A DNA stretch of 6,082 nucleotides. Source: Candidatus Firestonebacteria bacterium RIFOXYA2_FULL_40_8. GTDB lineage: Bacteria > Oederibacteriota > D2-FULL-39-29. The stretch is taken from assembly GCA_001778355.1 (NCBI GenBank), contig MFGS01000095.1, positions 8,620 through 14,701 of the forward strand. The letters run 5' to 3'. The position numbers and the translations under genes are program-made. This document shows positions 1-5,570 of the stretch, piece after piece; position 1 is the stretch's first letter; every line of letters starts with the position of its first letter. Under the pieces are notes generated by a model. The model saw only the letters and a program-made list of their open reading frames with translations, ran no database searches and was not told the DNA's origin.

Positions 1-812
1 TACTTGAGTTTATTAACTTCGCGCACGGCGAAATTTACATGGTAGGTGCTTACTGGGCGCTGTTTACGCTGGGGCTGTTTAATGTATCAACATTGCACGG
101 CCCCGGCCTTTTTTTTGCGCTTTGCGTAGTTTTTCTTTCTTCGATATTGTTTTGTTCGTTTCTCGGGATAGTAATCGAGAAAGTTGCGTATAAACCGCTT
201 CGAAATTCTCCTAGAATTGCCCCGCTTATTACATCGCTTGGCGTTTCTATTGTTCTTCAAAATGCCGTAATGCTTATTGCAGGCGCCGAAAACAAAAAAT
301 TTGATGTTAACTTCCCTGCTGCCGGCATGAGCATTGGAGAGGTTCATATATCGTATATAAATGTTTTTATAATAATTGTATCTGTTCTTCTGATGTTCCT
401 GCTTAATTATTTTGTTAAGAAAACGAAGCTGGGTAAGGCCATGCGGGCGGTGGCTGAAGATAAAAAAACAGCAAGTTTGATGGGAATAAATGTGGATAGA
501 ATAATATCTCTGACTTTCCTTATAGGTTCGGCCCTGGCCGCGGTTGCGGGAGTAATGATAAGCATTTCCTATGGTATGATTAATTTCTCTATGGGCTACA
601 TTGTAGGGCTTAAAGCATTTACTGCCGCAGTGCTTGGCGGGATCGGCAGTATTCCGGGCGCCATGTTCGGGGGACTGCTTCTCGGCCTTATTGAAAGCCT
701 TGGCGCCGGTTATATTTCTTCTACTTACAAGGATGTTATTTCCTTTGTTATTCTAATAGCCGTTTTGATCTTCAGACCGAGCGGTCTTTTTGGCACAAAA
801 CAGTCGAAATAA
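1..812 (+). CDS. livH: Branched-chain amino acid ABC transporter permease, LivH type (5' partial)
   Basis: This is an inner-membrane permease subunit of a LivHMGF-type importer for branched-chain amino acids or related amides. The reading frame is open from the first full codon at position 3. The residues before the first in-window Met continue the family motif, reading NFAHGEIYMVGAYW, so the ATG at 39 is internal and the true start lies upstream. About 269 residues are visible; full LivH proteins are about 290-310, so some 20-40 are missing. Further LivH marks are YKPLRNSPRIAPLITSLG, the cytoplasmic EAA-type loop around AMRAVAEDKKTASLMGIN that contacts the ATPase, and the C-terminal LGGIGSIPGAMFGGLLLGL. 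Several hydrophobic segments span the length. The protein ends TAA at 810-812. No livM, livG or livF follows, so the partners must lie upstream or elsewhere. LivM is less likely given the motifs. The substrate cannot be read from the sequence. Confidence 0.93.
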   Translation, partial: LEFINFAHGEIYMVGAYWALFTLGLFNVSTLHGPGLFFALCVVFLSSILFCSFLGIVIEKVAYKPLRNSPRIAPLITSLGVSIVLQNAVMLIAGAENKKFDVNFPAAGMSIGEVHISYINVFIIIVSVLLMFLLNYFVKKTKLGKAMRAVAEDKKTASLMGINVDRIISLTFLIGSALAAVAGVMISISYGMINFSMGYIVGLKAFTAAVLGGIGSIPGAMFGGLLLGLIESLGAGYISSTYKDVISFVILIAVLIFRPSGLFGTKQSK

Positions 813-828
813 TTAAAATGTAAATTAA

Positions 829-864
829 TTGACAGTGTAAAATAATATGGAAATATAGTATAAT
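829..864 (+). promoter_or_regulatory. Possible sigma-70-type promoter upstream of the CsgG-like gene
   Basis: A perfect TTGACA lies at 829-834 and a perfect TATAAT at 859-864, but they are 24 nt apart, too far for one standard promoter. An overlapping TATAGT at 854-859 gives a 19-nt spacer and is the better partner for the -35 box. Just upstream is an AT-rich inverted repeat, AATTAA at 811-816 and TTAATT at 825-830, which could act as an UP element. Transcription starting near 865-872 would give a 5' leader of about 120 nt before the gene at 990. The region is very AT-rich, so chance matches are easy. Confidence 0.4.
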
Positions 865-875
865 CTAATATATTT

Positions 876-908
876 ATCAGCGTAATCTGAAGTTTAATCA
901 GCGAAATC
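876..908 (+). repeat. 12-nt direct repeat, 21-nt period
   Basis: ATCAGCGTAATC at 876-887 recurs as ATCAGCGAAATC at 897-908 (11 of 12 identical). The copies start 21 nt apart, close to two helical turns, so both present the same face of the DNA. They lie just downstream of the possible -10 elements and upstream of the CsgG-like gene. A tandem binding site for a regulator is one reading; a decayed duplication is another. Confidence 0.5.
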
Positions 909-917
909 ACCTGCATG

Positions 918-953
918 AAAAAGTGAACAAAGTGGGTAAAGTCAAAAAAGTGG
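918..953 (+). repeat. Four tandem 9-nt units in the leader of the CsgG-like gene
   Basis: Four consecutive 9-nt units read AAAAAGTGA, ACAAAGTGG, GTAAAGTCA and AAAAAGTGG. The GT dinucleotide falls at 923, 932, 941 and 950, an exact 9-nt period, with shared core AAAGTG or AAAGTC. The array ends 24 nt before the Shine-Dalgarno site of the gene at 990. I found no reading frame of useful length here: the ATG at 915 hits TGA after three codons. Role unknown. Confidence 0.6.
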
Positions 954-989
954 CAAAAAAATAGGTTAAGAGAATAAAGGGAGGTCATA

Positions 990-2138
990 ATGCGAAAAAG
1001 TATATTAAGTGTAGTTCTACTGGCGGTATCTTCGTTATATCTGTCTGCCATGGATCAGAATGTGGCAATAGATGATGCGTTGTCCAGGGTCTTTTCTTCG
1101 GCCTCCAAGATAAAAAACGCGAAAGTTATTTCTGTGGTGCCTTTTGAGTATGGAGCAGGTGTTACTTTTAAATCTGTTGAGGACAAAATAGTTTTAAAAC
1201 TTGCCAAGACCGGAAGTTTTAAAGTTATGGACAAAAAATCCCTGGAATCAATAATAAACGAACAGAAACTGTCTTTAACCGGCTTGACCGAGCAGACAAA
1301 TATGGCAAAAATAGGCCAGCTTTTAAACGCCGATTGTTTGCTCTTTGGTAAGGTTATCTTATCAGGGGAAACAATTGTCATAAATGTTAATTTAAAGGAT
1401 GTCGCCACCGGCGCGGTGGTCTGGGCCGATGAATTTGTGGGTGAAGACCTGAACAAGATTACTTTCGGACCCGGTATCAGAAGCGGGTTCTTCAACGGCA
1501 GTGTAAACTATCTGCTTAATGACGGCGCTGCCGGTACGGCGCAGGTTAATGGCGGTTCTGCAGAGAATCAGTTCTTTTTTGCTTTTACAGGAAGCTTTGA
1601 ACAGCGGTTACAGGGTATGAAAGCTGTTTCCTTTAGTTTGGATGGAATATTCTATCGTGGTTTCTTGCAGCTGGACCCTGTTACCGAAACAACGACTATA
1701 GGCGGAAATTCATATCTCTTTACATCCTATTGTAACTATACCGATTTAAAACTTCAGCTTTGTGCTCTTGTCAAGCTGCATCCGGGTTATATTTTTGACT
1801 GGGGAAATGACGTGCTTGTCATCTATTTTGGTCCCGGACTTGATGCGAATTATATGCTGGCTGATGCGACTTACAGTCTTACAAAAGCAGGGGATACTAA
1901 AACAAATATAACTTATAAAAAGTCTATAGGAGAAATACTTGCATTTGGCGGTATGACATTCAGGGTCGGAGTTGAGCTTAAACTTTCAACAAATTTCTCC
2001 GTATTTCTGGAAGCTTTCTATATCCCTGAAGTTACAGCGAATATGATTGAAGTTGAAGGAGCGAGAATACTTCCGAAAGTCACAATCGGACAGGGCAATT
2101 CAACATATGGTCTCGGAATAAGATATAATATATTCTAA
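990..2138 (+). CDS. Secreted CsgG/FlgO-like protein with C-terminal outer-membrane beta-barrel
   Basis: The protein has 382 residues and starts at 990 behind a strong Shine-Dalgarno site (AAAGGGAGGT, 977-986). Residues 1-20 form a Sec signal peptide: MRKS, a hydrophobic core, then a likely cut after SLYLSA. Residues about 44-155 resemble the CsgG/FlgO/LpoB-like fold: a first strand KVISVVPFEYGAG, LAKTGSFKVMDKKSLESII, an LTG-containing stretch, then IGQLLNADCLLFGKV and ending with VNLKDVATGAVVWADEF. In that family the domain sits in the periplasm at the outer membrane (curli export, flagellar or cell-wall accessory roles). From about residue 195 onward there are alternating hydrophobic and polar strands with Tyr and Gly, ending in GLGIRYNIF. 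A terminal aromatic residue is typical of outer-membrane barrels. Unlike CsgG there is no lipobox Cys at the signal cleavage site, so the barrel may be the anchor. No curli genes are nearby. The specific function is not known; the fold assignment is from motif resemblance. Confidence 0.78.
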   Translation: MRKSILSVVLLAVSSLYLSAMDQNVAIDDALSRVFSSASKIKNAKVISVVPFEYGAGVTFKSVEDKIVLKLAKTGSFKVMDKKSLESIINEQKLSLTGLTEQTNMAKIGQLLNADCLLFGKVILSGETIVINVNLKDVATGAVVWADEFVGEDLNKITFGPGIRSGFFNGSVNYLLNDGAAGTAQVNGGSAENQFFFAFTGSFEQRLQGMKAVSFSLDGIFYRGFLQLDPVTETTTIGGNSYLFTSYCNYTDLKLQLCALVKLHPGYIFDWGNDVLVIYFGPGLDANYMLADATYSLTKAGDTKTNITYKKSIGEILAFGGMTFRVGVELKLSTNFSVFLEAFYIPEVTANMIEVEGARILPKVTIGQGNSTYGLGIRYNIF

Positions 2139-2140
2139 GG

Positions 2141-2344
2141 ATGGAAAAAAGGGGGCCGGTAAAAACGGCCCCCAAAAACATGTTCAGCTTAATCGCTAAA
2201 ATACTTGCCAAAATCAGAAATCTGTTTAAAAATCCATCGGATGATTTTCTCTGTGACACCTGCGCCTATGACTACCCGTCCGCATGCAATAATTCAAAGA
2301 GACCGAATGCAAAGGAGTGCGCCGATTACAAACGTAGATTGTAA
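2141..2344 (+). CDS. Small four-cysteine protein, possible zinc ribbon
   Basis: The ORF has 67 residues and begins 2 nt after the stop codon of the CsgG-like gene. Residues 14-32 form a basic, amphipathic stretch (MFSLIAKILAKIRNLFKNP). Residues 38-60 hold four cysteines (C38, C41, C49, C60), spaced CX2C, X7, C, X10, C, followed by ADYKRRL. That spacing suits a zinc-binding knuckle, and the tail RPNAKECADYKRR looks like constrained protein sequence rather than noise. No family is recognised with certainty. The start is uncertain. ATG 2141 has only an overlapping TAAGG and would rely on translational coupling, and its first codons are made from the GC hairpin at 2151-2173. ATG 2180 would give 54 residues but has no visible Shine-Dalgarno site. 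Both starts keep the Cys motif. A membrane- or RNA-associated role would be a guess. Confidence 0.6.
   Translation: MEKRGPVKTAPKNMFSLIAKILAKIRNLFKNPSDDFLCDTCAYDYPSACNNSKRPNAKECADYKRRL
2145..2178 (-). terminator. Strong GC hairpin, intrinsic-terminator-like on the minus strand
   Basis: GGGGGCCG at 2151-2158 pairs perfectly with CGGCCCCC at 2166-2173 around a 7-nt loop. On the minus strand the stem is followed by six T residues (complement of the A run at 2145-2150), the classic intrinsic-terminator layout. It could end leftward transcription from the transporter gene, whose stop is at 2486, after a 3' tail of about 310 nt. On the plus strand the stem is followed by AAAAA, not T, so it is not a standard terminator there. 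It also falls inside the first codons of the small four-Cys ORF, so it may instead affect that gene's translation. Confidence 0.55.
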
Positions 2345-2348
2345 TCGG
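2322..2348. repeat. Perfect 10-bp inverted repeat spanning a stop codon
   Basis: CCGATTACAA at 2322-2331 and TTGTAATCGG at 2339-2348 are exact reverse complements around a 7-nt loop. The TAA stop of the four-Cys ORF (2342-2344) lies in the right arm. There is no T run after the stem on either strand, so it does not look like an intrinsic terminator. It may stabilise or define the 3' end of the mRNA, or mark the edge of the repeat element that follows directly. Confidence 0.65.
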
Positions 2349-2480
2349 AAATTCGAAATCCGAAGCTCGAAATTCGAAAAAACCATAAACAATAGGGATC
2401 AAACAAGTACAGGATATGTTTTTTGTACCTTTTTTAGAATTTGCTGTTTTTCAGTTTTGTTTAGAGCTTCGAGTTTGCGG
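2348..2480. repeat. Imperfect long inverted repeat, possible dispersed palindromic element
   Basis: This stretch fills the gap between two convergent genes. The left arm is built of runs such as GAAATTCGAAATCCGAAGCTC. CGAAGCTC at 2361-2368 pairs with GAGCTTCG at 2464-2471. AAATTCGAAAAAA at 2370-2382 pairs at 12 of 13 positions with 2430-2442. The right arm holds about 21 extra bases between the two paired blocks. A small inner pair, GTACA at 2407-2411 and TGTAC at 2424-2428, lies in the loop. GAAATTCGAAATCCG-type arms are typical of short, non-coding dispersed repeats seen in some uncultivated bacterial genomes. Whether this one is multicopy cannot be seen from one window. No gene is supported here. 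Confidence 0.5.
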
Positions 2481-2485
2481 CGTGT

Positions 2486-3520
2486 TTATTTAATTAGAAT
2501 CAAGACCAAAAAGAAAAAAATCATAAGCGAAAGACCTACGGGTATGCCGAACATTGCCCACTCTTTACTCTTAATTCCCAGTTTGTTGGCGGCGATTATA
2601 TTCGGTATATTCCCGGGTATTAGCATTCCACCTGCGATAAGAAGTCCAAGTAAAGCGGATTTTATCTGATAAAGAGACATGCTGGGCGCAATTTCAGCCG
2701 CAGCCAGAGTGGCATTATCAAGTACGGCAGAAAGGATATTTATCCAATAAAGTATTTCAGGAGAGATTGCAGTAATATAATTATCTATAAGCGGTTTAAA
2801 CCCGGTACCCAGGAAAACAAGGGCCATTACAAAAAGATATATCTTTCCGGTTCGGAGTAGTATGTCTTTAAATGTTTCTCTGGATTGTGCCGATAAGCCC
2901 GGATTTTTTGAGAGGCGAGTTCCTGAAATGTAAGCCGCAATACCTCCGAGAATAAATAAAGAAGAAAGAACGTATATCCATAAATGGGCGGCTAAAAACC
3001 AGAAACCGGCAAAATAAGGCGCGCCTTTTAATTTTGCTATTGCAATTGTGGACAGGGGTTCTCCTATAGGTGTAAGCGCCGCTCCGAGACCTATAGAAAA
3101 GCAGGAGAGGATTACCAGTTTAGTTTCGTGCTTTTTATCAAGTTTTAAGTGAGTGATGGCCTCAACCAATACCAGAGCGGCAATTATTGCGGTTATAGCG
3201 CTGGATATCAACCCTAAAAAGAATACCAATAGGAAAGAAAATAATCTGAGTCCTGTTGTTTTGACTGTAAGATTTAAATATTTCTGAATAAAACCTTTTA
3301 GTTCGCGGAACAATAATCCCGCAATAAGTACGGCGGCGGTGATTTTTATCGGTTCAACCAAAGCTTCTTCAATAAGGGTTAAAGACCACTGTGAAGTTAC
3401 GGAAACGGCCAGAACACCCATTATGAAAAGGAAAAGTTCCAGATCTTCCTCGACTTTTTTCACAGTAAAAGGAAGTATTAGAACCGCAAACAATATGATT
3501 AACAAAGCAACGATAGTCAT
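2486..3520 (-). CDS. DUF1646/COG4756-type predicted cation transporter
   Basis: This 344-residue integral membrane protein consists almost entirely of hydrophobic segments and has no large soluble domain. Two re-entrant-like signatures stand out: GAALTPIGEPLSTIA near residues 146-160, and an AVLDNATLAAAEI stretch (265-277) followed by GGMLIPGNIPNIIAANKLG (298-315). The TPIGEP and PGNIPN loops with an intervening LDNAT are the pattern of the DUF1646 family, annotated as predicted cation transporters and related in layout to NhaD/ArsB-like ion transporters. D268 and N269 and the two Pro-containing loops are the likely ion-site candidates, by analogy. The start is supported by AAAGGAGC (3531-3538 on the plus map) 10 nt before the ATG. 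It runs opposite to the downstream operon and shares its upstream region. The ion transported and the direction are unknown; a role in Na+ or H+ exchange is inference. Confidence 0.82.
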   Translation of the reverse strand: MTIVALLIILFAVLILPFTVKKVEEDLELFLFIMGVLAVSVTSQWSLTLIEEALVEPIKITAAVLIAGLLFRELKGFIQKYLNLTVKTTGLRLFSFLLVFFLGLISSAITAIIAALVLVEAITHLKLDKKHETKLVILSCFSIGLGAALTPIGEPLSTIAIAKLKGAPYFAGFWFLAAHLWIYVLSSLFILGGIAAYISGTRLSKNPGLSAQSRETFKDILLRTGKIYLFVMALVFLGTGFKPLIDNYITAISPEILYWINILSAVLDNATLAAAEIAPSMSLYQIKSALLGLLIAGGMLIPGNIPNIIAANKLGIKSKEWAMFGIPVGLSLMIFFFLVLILIK

Positions 3521-3530
3521 TTCCCGTAAA

Positions 3531-3588
3531 GCTCCTTTAAATTCTTTCTACAAAAGATATTTTAGCAGAAAATAATGTTGAATGACAC
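3531..3588 (-). promoter_or_regulatory. Probable extended -10 promoter and RBS for the DUF1646 transporter
   Basis: Reading leftward, TGC-TAAAAT (complement of 3559-3567) is an extended -10 element. A 4-of-6 -35 match, GTGTCA (complement of 3583-3588), lies 18 nt upstream. The start of transcription would be near 3552, giving a leader of about 30 nt that holds the AAAGGAGC Shine-Dalgarno site (3531-3538). Position and spacing fit well, but the -35 box is weak. Confidence 0.45.
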
Positions 3589-3618
3589 GTTTTTGTAATA
3601 CTTTTACCCAAAAGTCGC

Positions 3619-3648
3619 TTGACCTGACCTGAATGTGCATGGTAAAAT
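3619..3648 (+). promoter_or_regulatory. Probable sigma-70 promoter of the dehydrogenase operon
   Basis: TTGACC at 3619-3624 and TAAAAT at 3643-3648 are separated by 18 nt, and TGG directly before TAAAAT makes an extended -10. This is the best promoter match in the window. Transcription would start near 3655, leaving a leader of about 60 nt before the ATG at 3714. The -35 box lies inside a short TGACC TGACC duplication (3620-3629). Confidence 0.6.
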
Positions 3649-3653
3649 CATTA

Positions 3654-3677
3654 ATTAGCTGAAAAATCAGTAGTAAT
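3654..3677. promoter_or_regulatory. Imperfect palindrome at the likely transcription start, possible operator
   Basis: ATTA at 3654-3657 and CTGA at 3659-3662 are mirrored by TCAG at 3667-3670 and TAAT at 3674-3677 around a central AAAA. The site begins about 5 bases after the -10 box of the dehydrogenase operon, a usual place for a repressor. The match has unequal gaps in the two arms, so it may be chance in AT-rich DNA. No regulator gene is in the window. Confidence 0.3.
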
Positions 3678-3713
3678 ATGAGTTTTTCACATATTCTCTT
3701 AAATGGAGGAAAT

Positions 3714-4754
3714 ATGAAAGCAGCGGTTTATCTTGGACCCGGGAAAATGGAGATACAGGAGCTACCTATACCTGTTCCAAAAGCGGGTGAAGTTCTTATT
3801 AAAGTACACGCTTGCGCGGTTTGCGGGACGGACGGAAGGATTTATTATCATGGGCAGAAGAATGTTGTTCCTCCGGCAGTTATCGGGCATGAGATAGCCG
3901 GTGAGATCTGGGAGATAGGAAAAGACGTAAAGGGTTTTAAAAAAGGTGAAAGAGTTACATCCGTCACTTCTGTCGGCTGTCAGAAATGTCCTTACTGTAA
4001 AAAAGGTATTTTTAATTTATGCGACACTCCGAGGTATCTCGGGTATTTTTATCCAGGCGCTTTTGCCGAATACATTTTAATCCCCGCTGAGGCGGTTGAA
4101 GGTAATAATATATTGAAAGTTCCCGCTAATATGGATTATCCCGCGGTTTCGCTTATCGAACCGCTTTCTTGCGTCATAAACGGCCAGGATTTTTTAAAAG
4201 TGGAAAAAGGTGATACGGTTGTGGTTATCGGGGCCGGACCTATCGGCTGTATGCACGCCGAGGTTGCGAGAGCCTCCGGGGCAGCAAAAGTTATCCTTTT
4301 TGACGTATCAGAAACCAGACTTGAGCTTGCAAAAAGATTTAAAGGACTTACTATTATAAACAGCGGGAAGAACGATCCGGTAAAAACCGTGAAGGAATTG
4401 ACCAAAGGTGTAGGCGCGGATGTTGTGGTGGTTGCCTGTGGAGTTAACGCCGCGCAGGAACAGGCGCTTTCCATGGCGGCAAAAAGAGGCCGCGTGAGTT
4501 TCTTTGCAGGACTGCCTAAAGATAATCCTTTTATCAAATTTGATTCTAACCTGGTGCATTACAACGAGATCTCTGTTTACGGCGCGTTTGCGTCCTACCG
4601 TTTGCAGTTCGAAAAAGCAATGGAACTTCTTTCCTCGGGCAAAATTGATGCAGGTAAGTTCATCACTCATACTTTCCCTCTTGAAAAAATAGTCGAAGGT
4701 ATTGAAACGGCGAAGAAGGGCGAAGGGTTAAAAGTTGTTATTAAGATAGCTTAA
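3714..4754 (+). CDS. Zinc-dependent MDR alcohol/polyol dehydrogenase (sorbitol/threonine dehydrogenase-like)
   Basis: This cytosolic medium-chain dehydrogenase has 346 residues, normal for the family. The start at 3714 (MKAAVYLGPG) is chosen over the in-frame ATG at 3678 because it has a clear GGAGGA (3705-3710) and matches the usual family N-terminus. Catalytic zinc ligands are visible: C37 in VCGTD, and H59 and E60 in GHE. A structural zinc site is given by C89, C92, C95 and C103 (GCQKCPYCKKGIFNLC). E149 sits in LIEPLSC. The Rossmann fold has GAGPIG at 173-178, and D197 at the end of the second strand points to NAD+ rather than NADP+. The overall pattern is closest to sorbitol (L-iditol) or threonine dehydrogenases. 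The substrate is likely a polyol or secondary alcohol, supported by the srlD-like gene 24 nt downstream, but it cannot be fixed from motifs. First gene of the operon, behind a good promoter. Confidence 0.9.
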   Translation: MKAAVYLGPGKMEIQELPIPVPKAGEVLIKVHACAVCGTDGRIYYHGQKNVVPPAVIGHEIAGEIWEIGKDVKGFKKGERVTSVTSVGCQKCPYCKKGIFNLCDTPRYLGYFYPGAFAEYILIPAEAVEGNNILKVPANMDYPAVSLIEPLSCVINGQDFLKVEKGDTVVVIGAGPIGCMHAEVARASGAAKVILFDVSETRLELAKRFKGLTIINSGKNDPVKTVKELTKGVGADVVVVACGVNAAQEQALSMAAKRGRVSFFAGLPKDNPFIKFDSNLVHYNEISVYGAFASYRLQFEKAMELLSSGKIDAGKFITHTFPLEKIVEGIETAKKGEGLKVVIKIA

Positions 4755-4778
4755 TTTACGAGGTAAAGGAAAATAAAT

Positions 4779-5570
4779 ATGTCTTCAAGTATAAAAGGTA
4801 AAATAGCGCTTGTTTTCGGTGCCAGTCAGGGACTCGGTGAAGCGATTGCCCACAGGTTCGGGTTTGAGGGCTGTCCCGTAGTTGCCTGCGATATAAATAA
4901 AGAGAACGTGGAGAAAGTGGCAAAGGACGTAAACGCCAAATACAAAGTAGAAACGCTGGCTTTTAAGGTGGATGTGACGAATGAAGAAGAGGTAAAAACG
5001 GCCGTTTCGGAAGTCGTTAAGAAGTTCGGCCGGCTGGATATAATGGTCTCAAACGCCGGTATTTTAATAGCCGAAGATATCGCTGATTTTTCCGTTGAAA
5101 AATGGAGAAAAGTTATTGATGTTAACCTTGTGGGGTATTTTATCTGCGCTAAACAGGCCGCCCGGGTTATGAAAGAACAAAAAAGCGGTTCAATAGTGCA
5201 GATAAATTCCAAGTCAGGAAAAAAAGGAAGCTTCAGGAGCTCAGCTTACGCCGCTTCGAAGTTCGGCGGTATCGGTTTAACCCAGTCGATAGCGCTTGAT
5301 CTCGCGCCTTTTAATGTAAGGGTAAATTCAGTATGTCCGGGCAACCTCCTTGATTCTCCGCTCTGGATTAACAGCCTTTACGACCAGTATGCGAAAAAAT
5401 GGGGTATTACAAAGGAACAGGTAAGGCAAAAGTATATTGACCAGGTGCCTCTGAAAAGAGGTTGTACTTATGATGATGTCACTAATGTTGTAGTTTTTCT
5501 TGCGAGCGAGGACGCTTCCTATATGACCGGACAGGCGATTAACGTGACCGGCGGACAGGAAATGAGATAA
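4779..5570 (+). CDS. srlD: SDR dehydrogenase, sorbitol-6-phosphate 2-dehydrogenase-like
   Basis: This 263-residue short-chain dehydrogenase would interconvert D-sorbitol-6-phosphate and fructose-6-phosphate with NAD(H) in the cytosol. Family marks are the cofactor loop GASQGLG (14-20), D38 after the second strand (NAD preference), SNAG at 91-94, N116, and the catalytic S144, Y157 and K161. The SrlD-type assignment rests on the C-terminal half: NSKSGKKGS, SKFGGIGLTQSIALDLAPF, GNLLDSPLW, a QYAKKWGITKEQV stretch, YIDQVPLKRGCTYDDV, and the ending ASYMTGQAINVTGGQ. These closely follow the enterobacterial SrlD pattern as I know it. The start has AAAGGA at 4765-4770, 8 nt before ATG, 24 nt after the MDR gene. 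No PTS or kinase is visible, so the in vivo substrate could be another phosphorylated or free polyol. The stop overlaps the next start. Confidence 0.85.
   Translation: MSSSIKGKIALVFGASQGLGEAIAHRFGFEGCPVVACDINKENVEKVAKDVNAKYKVETLAFKVDVTNEEEVKTAVSEVVKKFGRLDIMVSNAGILIAEDIADFSVEKWRKVIDVNLVGYFICAKQAARVMKEQKSGSIVQINSKSGKKGSFRSSAYAASKFGGIGLTQSIALDLAPFNVRVNSVCPGNLLDSPLWINSLYDQYAKKWGITKEQVRQKYIDQVPLKRGCTYDDVTNVVVFLASEDASYMTGQAINVTGGQEMR

Noticed and set aside
829..864. Single promoter made of the perfect TTGACA and perfect TATAAT
   Set aside because: The 24-nt spacing is outside the working range; the overlapping TATAGT with 19 nt is kept as the more plausible option.
918..953. CRISPR array
   Set aside because: Units are 9 nt, contiguous and without spacers; there are no cas genes.
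915..978. Possible small peptide from the ATG at 915, before the CsgG-like gene
   Set aside because: It stops at TGA after three codons; reading past it gives only a Lys/Trp-rich string produced by the 9-nt repeat.
725..1051. Minus-strand ORF of 108 residues across the livH/CsgG-like gap
   Set aside because: It overlaps two well-supported plus-strand genes and its translation has no recognisable features.
2205..2669. Plus-strand ORF of 154 residues over the four-Cys gene, the repeat and the transporter end
   Set aside because: It crosses the inverted repeat and runs antisense through the transporter gene; composition looks like a shadow frame.
3678..3713. Upstream in-frame ATG giving a 12-residue N-terminal extension of the MDR dehydrogenase
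   Set aside because: No Shine-Dalgarno site before 3678, while GGAGGA precedes the ATG at 3714 and MKAAVYLGPG is the usual family start.
3655..3713. Riboswitch in the leader of the dehydrogenase operon
   Set aside because: The leader is only about 60 nt and AT-rich, with one weak short stem; no known aptamer pattern is visible.
4136..4670. Minus-strand and alternate-frame ORFs inside the MDR dehydrogenase gene
   Set aside because: They are low-complexity antisense shadows (Ser/Thr/Pro-rich) of a clear coding gene.
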